Source: Thermoanaerobaculia bacterium
GTDB lineage: Bacteria > Acidobacteriota > Thermoanaerobaculia > Gp7-AA8
Direction of reading: 5' to 3'
Assembly: GCA_017883235.1 (NCBI GenBank)
Contig: JADGNY010000074.1
Location: 1 to 34,598 of the forward strand
DNA length: 34,598 bases
The position numbers were made by a program, and so were the translations under genes. Below the pieces are notes generated by a model that was given only the letters and a program-made list of their open reading frames with translations, was not told where the DNA came from and searched no databases. Of the stretch, positions 29,799 through 34,598 are shown in pieces (position 1 is the first letter of the stretch; each line of letters starts with the position of its first letter).

Positions 29799-31700
29799 AT
29801 GACCACCACCTACGACAGCTCTGCCATCGAAGTACTCACGGGACTCGAGCCGGTGCGCAAGCGTCCCGGCATGTACACCACCACCGAACGGCCCAACCAT
29901 CTCGCGCAGGAAGTCATCGACAACTCCGCCGACGAGGCCATCGCCGGTCACTGCAAGGAGATCGTCGTCACGCTGCACGACGACGGCTCCCTCTCCGTCG
30001 GCGACGACGGCCGCGGGATGCCGGTCGACCGGCATGCCAAGGAAGGGGTGACCGGCGTCGAAGTCATCCTCACGCGTCTCCACGCCGGGGCGAAGTTCTC
30101 CGACAAGAGCTATCGCTTCTCCGGCGGACTGCACGGCGTCGGCGTCTCCGTCGTCAACGCCCTCTCGAAGCGGCTCGAGGTGCGCGTGCGCCGCGACGGC
30201 AACGAATACTTCATGGACTTCGCCGACGGCAAGAAAAAGCACGAGCTGAAGATCGTCGGCCAGGTCGGCAGGCGCAACACCGGCACCACCCTCCGCTTCT
30301 GGCCCGACGAGAAGTTCTTCGACACTCCCAAGATCAATGTCCCGCGGCTCAAGCACGTCATGCGCGCCAAGGCCGTCCTCGCGCCGGGACTGCGGCTGCG
30401 ATTCATCAGCGAGAGCGATCCATCCGAGAGCGAAGAGTGGTACTACGAGAACGGCCTGCCGGCCTATCTGATGTCAGAGCTGGCCGGGCTGGCCACGATT
30501 CCGGAGATGCCGTACGTCGGCACGTTCAAGGGATCGAACGAAGAGGTCGACTGGGCGGTGGTCTGGCTTCCGGAAGCGGATCCTGGCGATCTCGTCACCG
30601 AGTCGTACGTGAACCTGATCCCGACGGCGCAGGGCGGCACGCACGTCAACGGATTCCGCACGGGGCTCACCGAGGCCATTCGCGAATTCTGCGAGCTGCG
30701 GAACCTCCTGCCACGCGGCGTCAAGCTCGCCCCCGAGGACGTCTGGTCGCGCTGCGGCTACATCCTCTCGCTGCGGATGATCGAGCCGCAGTTCACGGGA
30801 CAGACGAAGGACCGCCTGTCATCGCGCGAAGCGTCGGCCTTCGTCTCCGGCGTGGCGCAGGACTCCTTCTCGATCTGGCTGAACAACAATGTCGCCGACG
30901 CCGAGCGCATCGCGCAGTTGGCCATCGCCTCGGCCATGACGCGGCTGCGTCAAGGCAAGAAAGTCGAGCGCAAGAAGTTGACCAGCGGTCCCGCGCTACC
31001 GGGCAAGCTGGCCGACTGCACATCGACCGATCTGAGTCTCACGGAGCTCTTCCTCGTCGAAGGCGATTCCGCCGGCGGCTCCGCCAAGCAGGCCCGCGAC
31101 CGCGAGTACCAGGCCATCATGCCGTTGCGCGGCAAGATCCTGAACACGTGGGAAGTCGATCCGAACGAGGTGCTGTCGTCGCAGGAAGTCCACGACATCG
31201 CCGTGGCTCTCGGCGTCGATCCCGGCAGTGACGATGTGAAGGGACTTCGCTACGGCAAGGTCTGCATCCTGGCCGACGCCGACTCCGACGGCGCGCACAT
31301 CGCAACGCTGCTCACGGCGCTATTCGTCCGCCATTTCCGCAAGCTCGTGACCGACGGCCGCATCCACGTGGCCATGCCGCCGCTGTATCGCATCGACGTC
31401 GGCAAGAACGTCTTCTATGCGCTCGATGATCAGGAGCGCAACGGCATCCTGCAGCGCATCGAAGCCGAGGGGATCCGCGGCAAGGTGAACATCCAGCGTT
31501 TCAAAGGCCTCGGCGAGATGAATCCGCTGCAGCTCCGCGAGACCACGATGAACCGCGACACCCGCCGCCTCGTGCAACTCGTCCTCGTGGCCGACGATGG
31601 CGCGGACGCCACCATCGACATGCTGCTGGCGAAGAACCGCGCCGGCGACCGGAAGGTGTGGCTGACGGAAGAAGGGGACAAGGCGGAGATATTGGAGTGA
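29799..31700 (+). CDS. parE: DNA topoisomerase IV subunit B
   Basis: 633 residues. ATPase subunit that with ParC decatenates chromosomes in the cytosol. GHKL ATPase: 'EVIDNSADEA' (38-47), 'DDGRGMPVD' (69-77), 'FSGGLHGVGVSVVNALSKR' (107-125). Transducer 'PRGVKLAPEDVW' with 'QTKDRLSSREA' (335-345). TOPRIM: 'LVEGDSAGGSAKQARDREYQ' (419-438) and 'DADSDGAHI' (493-501). 'YTTTERPNHLAQEVIDNS', absence of the long GyrB insertion, and a length like E. coli ParE (630) point to ParE rather than GyrB. parC is not in the window. No convincing ribosome site; the 5' flank is repeat-derived. Confidence 0.93.
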   Translation: MTTTYDSSAIEVLTGLEPVRKRPGMYTTTERPNHLAQEVIDNSADEAIAGHCKEIVVTLHDDGSLSVGDDGRGMPVDRHAKEGVTGVEVILTRLHAGAKFSDKSYRFSGGLHGVGVSVVNALSKRLEVRVRRDGNEYFMDFADGKKKHELKIVGQVGRRNTGTTLRFWPDEKFFDTPKINVPRLKHVMRAKAVLAPGLRLRFISESDPSESEEWYYENGLPAYLMSELAGLATIPEMPYVGTFKGSNEEVDWAVVWLPEADPGDLVTESYVNLIPTAQGGTHVNGFRTGLTEAIREFCELRNLLPRGVKLAPEDVWSRCGYILSLRMIEPQFTGQTKDRLSSREASAFVSGVAQDSFSIWLNNNVADAERIAQLAIASAMTRLRQGKKVERKKLTSGPALPGKLADCTSTDLSLTELFLVEGDSAGGSAKQARDREYQAIMPLRGKILNTWEVDPNEVLSSQEVHDIAVALGVDPGSDDVKGLRYGKVCILADADSDGAHIATLLTALFVRHFRKLVTDGRIHVAMPPLYRIDVGKNVFYALDDQERNGILQRIEAEGIRGKVNIQRFKGLGEMNPLQLRETTMNRDTRRLVQLVLVADDGADATIDMLLAKNRAGDRKVWLTEEGDKAEILE

Positions 31701-31718
31701 TGGGCACTGGAAAAGCGG

Positions 31719-31831
31719 AAATGTTGAATGTTCAATGTTGAATGTTCAATGTTGAATGGGAGAGCCAAAGCCGCCCGTCACGCTGCCTTTTCATTCAACA
31801 CTCAACATTCAACATTGAACATTCAACATTG
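31719..31831. repeat. AATGTTGAATG inverted repeat, copy 2
   Basis: Same family as 17023-17110: left arm 31719-31758 of AATGTTGAATG/TTCAATG units, right arm 31792-31831 ending CAACATTGC and then TTTT. The next gene's ATG follows within 6 bases. Confidence 0.85.
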
Positions 31832-31836
31832 CTTTT

Positions 31837-33063
31837 ATGACCATCGCCTCCGTAGCAGACATCCGCAATCACTTCCCCGCGCTGACGCGCATTTACAACG
31901 CCAACCCCGTCGTCTACTTCGACGCTCCCGGTGGTACGCAGGTGCCGCATGTCGTCGCCGAGGCGATGACGGAGTATCTGTTTCACCACAACGCCAACAC
32001 GCACTGGCTCTATCCCACCAGCGAGGAGACCGATGCCATCATCGATCGTTCGCGTGAGGCGGTGGCGGATCTGATCAACGCCGCGCCGCAGGAGATCGCC
32101 TTCGGCGCGAACATGACCACGCTGACCTTTCACCTCGGCCGTGCGCTGGGGCGGACGTGGCAGGCGGGGGATGAAGTGATCGTCACCGAGCTCGATCATC
32201 ATGGGAACGTTGCCCCGTGGCGGGCGCTGGAAGCCGATCGCGGCATCGTCGTCCGGACGGCGCGGATGATTCCGGAGACGGCGCAGATCGACTACGAGCA
32301 TCTTGCGTCACTCGTTTCGCCGCGCACGAAGCTGATCGCCGTCGGCGGCGCATCGAACGCCACGGGGACGATCAATGACCTCGGCCGCGTCGCCGCAATC
32401 GCGCGTGAGGCCGGCGCGCTCTTCTTCGTCGACGCGGTCCATCTCGCGCCGCACGAGCTGATCGACGTTCAGACCCTCGGCTGCGATTTTCTGGCCTGTT
32501 CGTCGTACAAGTTCTATGGCCCGCATGCCGGCATCCTCTTCACGCGCCGCGCGTTGCTCGACGTGCTGCCCTTCCCGAAACTCGATCCTGCCCCGGACTG
32601 GTCGCCGGAGCGGGCGGAGACCGGGACCCAGAATCACGAGGCGATCGCCGGCATCGGCGCGACGGTCGACTTCCTGGCCTCGCTGGCCGGCGACGGCGGC
32701 ACGCGCCGCGAGCGCCTGGCGCGGACGTACGAGACGCTGCACACCCGAGGCTCCGTTCAGGCGCGCATGCTGTGGGACGGGCTCAAGCCGCTGCCGAAGG
32801 TCCACGTCTACGGCCCGCCGCCGTCGGAGCCGCGGACGCCGACCGTGTCGTTCACGATCGACGGTGTTCATCCCGATGACATCGCCCGCAGACTGGCCTC
32901 GGCCGGCCTGTTCTGCAGCAACGGCGACTTCTACGCCGCCACCTGCATCGAGCGCCTCGGCTGTCCGGATGGGATCGTGCGGGTGGGCTGCGCCTGCTAC
33001 ACGACGGACGATGAGGTGGGGCGGCTGGTGGATGAGGTCGCGGCGATCGCGGGAGCCTCATGA
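31837..33063 (+). CDS. Cysteine-desulfurase-like PLP enzyme (VC1184-type)
   Basis: 408-residue fold-type I aminotransferase class V protein. PLP lysine K225 in 'CSSYKFYGPHAG', phosphate/ring contacts D199 and H202 in 'FVDAVHLAPHE', H121/H122 in 'ELDHHGNVAPW', and 'ANTHWLYPTSEETDAII' near the N-terminus. This is the subgroup annotated as cysteine desulfurase-like/VC1184, related to SufS and CsdA. The substrate of this subgroup is not settled, so sulfur delivery is only likely. No suf or isc genes are adjacent. The start codon has no ribosome site of its own and directly abuts the upstream inverted repeat. Confidence 0.88.
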   Translation: MTIASVADIRNHFPALTRIYNANPVVYFDAPGGTQVPHVVAEAMTEYLFHHNANTHWLYPTSEETDAIIDRSREAVADLINAAPQEIAFGANMTTLTFHLGRALGRTWQAGDEVIVTELDHHGNVAPWRALEADRGIVVRTARMIPETAQIDYEHLASLVSPRTKLIAVGGASNATGTINDLGRVAAIAREAGALFFVDAVHLAPHELIDVQTLGCDFLACSSYKFYGPHAGILFTRRALLDVLPFPKLDPAPDWSPERAETGTQNHEAIAGIGATVDFLASLAGDGGTRRERLARTYETLHTRGSVQARMLWDGLKPLPKVHVYGPPPSEPRTPTVSFTIDGVHPDDIARRLASAGLFCSNGDFYAATCIERLGCPDGIVRVGCACYTTDDEVGRLVDEVAAIAGAS

Positions 33064-33149
33064 TTGAAGGAGTGTCTCAAATCCAGACACTTTCGCCGGT
33101 CGATCGGCTTCAATGACTGAAATTTAGACGTCGCTGACCGATCAACATC

Positions 33150-33440
33150 TAGCGTGGATGGCATCGATGGCATCGCCGGTGCCATCGGTGCCATCGCCGG
33201 TGCCATCGGTGCCACCGCCGGTGCCATCGGTGCCACCGCCGGTGCCATCGGTGCCATCGCGGGTGCCATCGGTGCCACCGCCGGTGCCATCGATGCCATC
33301 GCCGGTGCCATCGGTGCCACCGCGGGTGCCATCGATGCCACCGCCGATGCCATCGGTGCCATCGCGGGTGCCATCGATGCCATCGCGGGTGCCATCGGTG
33401 CCACCGCCGGTGCCATCGATGCCATCGCGGGTGGGACCGA
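33150..33440. repeat. 21-bp minisatellite, about 13 copies
   Basis: Imperfect tandem units of 21 bp built from GCCATCGGT, GCCACCGCC and GGT (variants GAT, GCG). The unit is a multiple of three, so long open frames appear on both strands (for example a seven-residue AIGATAG pattern); none has a start signal. It lies between the stop codons of two convergent genes. Confidence 0.92.
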
Positions 33441-33494
33441 AACCACCCGCGAAACCTCGGTCGTGCCACCTGTAGAGGACGGACGGCTCCTCGT

Positions 33495-34364
33495 TCACAC
33501 GACGCGAACCACGACGATCGTCACATCGTCCTCTTGCGCCGCAGGCCCGCGAAACTGATCGACATCGCGCAGGACCGTATCGCGGATCTCCTCGGCGGTG
33601 CCATCGCAGGCAGCGACGATACGGCCGAGGCGCTCGAGGCCGTACTCCTGACCGGCGGCGTCCGTCGTCTCGTAGATGCCGTCGCTGTGCAGGACGAAGA
33701 CGTCGCCCGCCGTGAACGGTACGACGGTCTGCGGAACAGAGTCGCCGAGGCGTGCGCCGAGGGGAGGGGCGAAGAACTCGATCAACTCGGGGGTTCGGGT
33801 GGAAGCATGGACGTGGAGCAGCGGTGGGTGGCCCGCGGAGGCGATGGTGGCGCGTTGCGTCCCGGGATCGAGCAGCAGCACCGAGATCGTCACCATCATC
33901 CGGCGGCGGCTGCTGTGCGCCACCACCTCCTGCAGCCGGTCGAGCACGTGCGCCGGATCGAGCAGCTCATCGCGAAGCAGCGTGAAGCCGCTGCGGAGAG
34001 CGGAGAGGGTGATGCCGCTGGCCAGTCCGTGGCCGGCGACGTCACCGCAGACGATGGCCAGGCGTCCGTCGACGACGAAGTAGTCATAGTAGTCGCCACC
34101 GACCTCGGTCGCGGGGAGCGAGATGCCGGCCACGTCGGCCCATGGAAGTTGTGGCGGCGCCTCGGGGAGCATGCTGATCTGCACCTCGCGCGCGAACCGC
34201 AGCTCGTCGCGGATGCGCAACTGTTCGCGCGCCTCGGTGCGGCGCTCTACGCCTTCCTCGATTGCCGTCCGTTTCACGCCGCGGCTCGTCAGCGAGCCGA
34301 CCGTGAAGCAAAAGACGTTGAAGATCCCCAGCGCGATGAAGATATCCATTGACTTGCGTGACAC
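33495..34364 (-). CDS. SpoIIE-family PP2C serine/threonine phosphatase
   Basis: 289 residues (GTG start; an ATG five codons later is equally possible, no clear ribosome site for either). One N-terminal membrane helix (about 8-26), a charged helix linker (32-62, likely coiled coil), then the PP2C/SpoIIE domain (about 70-289). Metal-binding Asp are present: D91 in 'VGGDYYDYF', D108 in 'CGDVAGHG', D228 in 'HSDGIYE', D279/D280 in 'QEDDVTIVVV'. Such membrane-anchored phosphatases typically dephosphorylate anti-anti-sigma (STAS) proteins in partner-switching; no STAS or kinase partner is nearby. The usual sensor (HAMP, GAF or PAS) is reduced to the short linker. Confidence 0.9.
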   Translation of the reverse strand: MSRKSMDIFIALGIFNVFCFTVGSLTSRGVKRTAIEEGVERRTEAREQLRIRDELRFAREVQISMLPEAPPQLPWADVAGISLPATEVGGDYYDYFVVDGRLAIVCGDVAGHGLASGITLSALRSGFTLLRDELLDPAHVLDRLQEVVAHSSRRRMMVTISVLLLDPGTQRATIASAGHPPLLHVHASTRTPELIEFFAPPLGARLGDSVPQTVVPFTAGDVFVLHSDGIYETTDAAGQEYGLERLGRIVAACDGTAEEIRDTVLRDVDQFRGPAAQEDDVTIVVVRVV

Positions 34365-34371
34365 CGGGAAA

Positions 34372-34438
34372 AGGATGAAGGCGGAAGGATGAAGGATGAA
34401 TCAAATGCGCATTCATCCTTCATCCTTCATATTTTCAT
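34372..34438. repeat. AAGGATGAAGG inverted repeat
   Basis: GAAGGATGAAGGATGAAT (from 34383) faces ATTCATCCTTCATCCTTC (from 34411). It lies upstream of the phosphatase gene, so it may include or overlap its promoter. Confidence 0.75.
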
Positions 34439-34528
34439 CCTTTGATCTCTGTGTTCTCTGTGCCTCTGTGGTTGAAAAGCCTTTTGGCGTTTGGACGTCT
34501 TGCCGGCGAAGCCGGCTTGAGATCGTAG

Positions 34529-34552
34529 CCCCCGGTTTCAACCGGGGGTTTT
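34529..34552 (+). terminator. Hairpin CCCCCGG-TTTCAA-CCGGGGG with T-run
   Basis: A 7-bp G+C stem with 6-base loop followed by TTTTC. It resembles an intrinsic terminator but is also one of several small palindromes at the window's end (34502-34516, 34575-34590), so it may be part of a repeat element. Confidence 0.4.
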
Positions 34553-34598
34553 CGAGGTCGCCCCCGGATTGCAAGCCCGCTTTAGCGGGCGACAGAAT

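Noticed and set aside
29765-31231. 488-codon plus-strand frame overlapping parE in another frame
   Set aside because: Arg/His-rich out-of-frame reading of parE.
33142-33558. Long frames on both strands encoding Ala/Gly/Ile, Met/Ala/Pro or Asp/Gly/Thr repeats
   Set aside because: All are readings of the same 21-bp minisatellite, whose length keeps any frame open.

Overview
The window looks like a chromosomal segment of a GC-rich Gram-negative bacterium. Acidobacteriota is the best guess. The grounds are overall gene style: secreted proteins with repeated 'IPA-x-AHADG' and 'GQFIP' modules, an M56 peptidase ending in GV-x-P repeats, a GAF-fused type IV pilus ATPase, a cyclase-ATPase-TPR regulator, and many palindromic intergenic repeats. 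No rRNA, tRNA or CRISPR array was found, so the placement is inference.

Region 1 (1-4,466) is accessory DNA. A DHFR-like reductase gene is followed by what reads as the remains of an integron on the minus strand. From high to low coordinates these are the C-terminus of an IntI-type tyrosine recombinase (2580-2672), a cassette core site (2417-2423), a zinc-ribbon cassette gene (2012-2374), a full attC site (1859-1963) and a GYF-domain gene (910-1752). The integrase relic is next to a 134-bp element with inverted ends. A 53-residue Cys-rich peptide gene with a strong ribosome site lies at 3121-3282. The rest to 4466 is stacked palindromic repeats.

Region 2 (4,467-10,950) holds a 1652-residue secreted matrixin-like metalloprotease with Ig-like repeats, and a divergent secreted protein of an uncharacterised family. 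In the protease a DUF4214 block is nested inside one Ig repeat.

Region 3 (10,950-16,991) holds a BlaI/M56 antirepressor operon with a consensus promoter buried in a double operator, and a ribbon-helix-helix protein whose start overlaps four tandem 8-bp boxes. It also holds a coupled membrane protein/acyltransferase pair, a lone receiver protein, a 4Fe-4S ferredoxin and a SIMPL-domain protein.

Region 4 (17,120-23,235) holds an AIM24 protein, an RluA-type pseudouridine synthase, glpX and a 5'-truncated CuA domain head to head with an anti-sigma-like gene. It also holds a four-gene overlapping toxin-antitoxin-like island (DUF433, DUF5615, nucleotidyltransferase, small helical protein).

Region 5 (23,236-34,598) holds the cyclase-ATPase-TPR regulator, the GAF-PilB-like ATPase and a secreted protein gene apparently inserted with partial duplication of the pilB-like 3' end. 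It then holds parE, a cysteine-desulfurase-like enzyme, a 21-bp minisatellite and a SpoIIE-type phosphatase.

Most spaces between genes contain a different family of inverted repeats, each a head-to-head pair. The strongest candidates for something new are the inverse-orientation integron relic, the Cys-rich peptide, the 8-bp iterated operator of the ribbon-helix-helix protein, and the duplication scar around 28,409-29,522.
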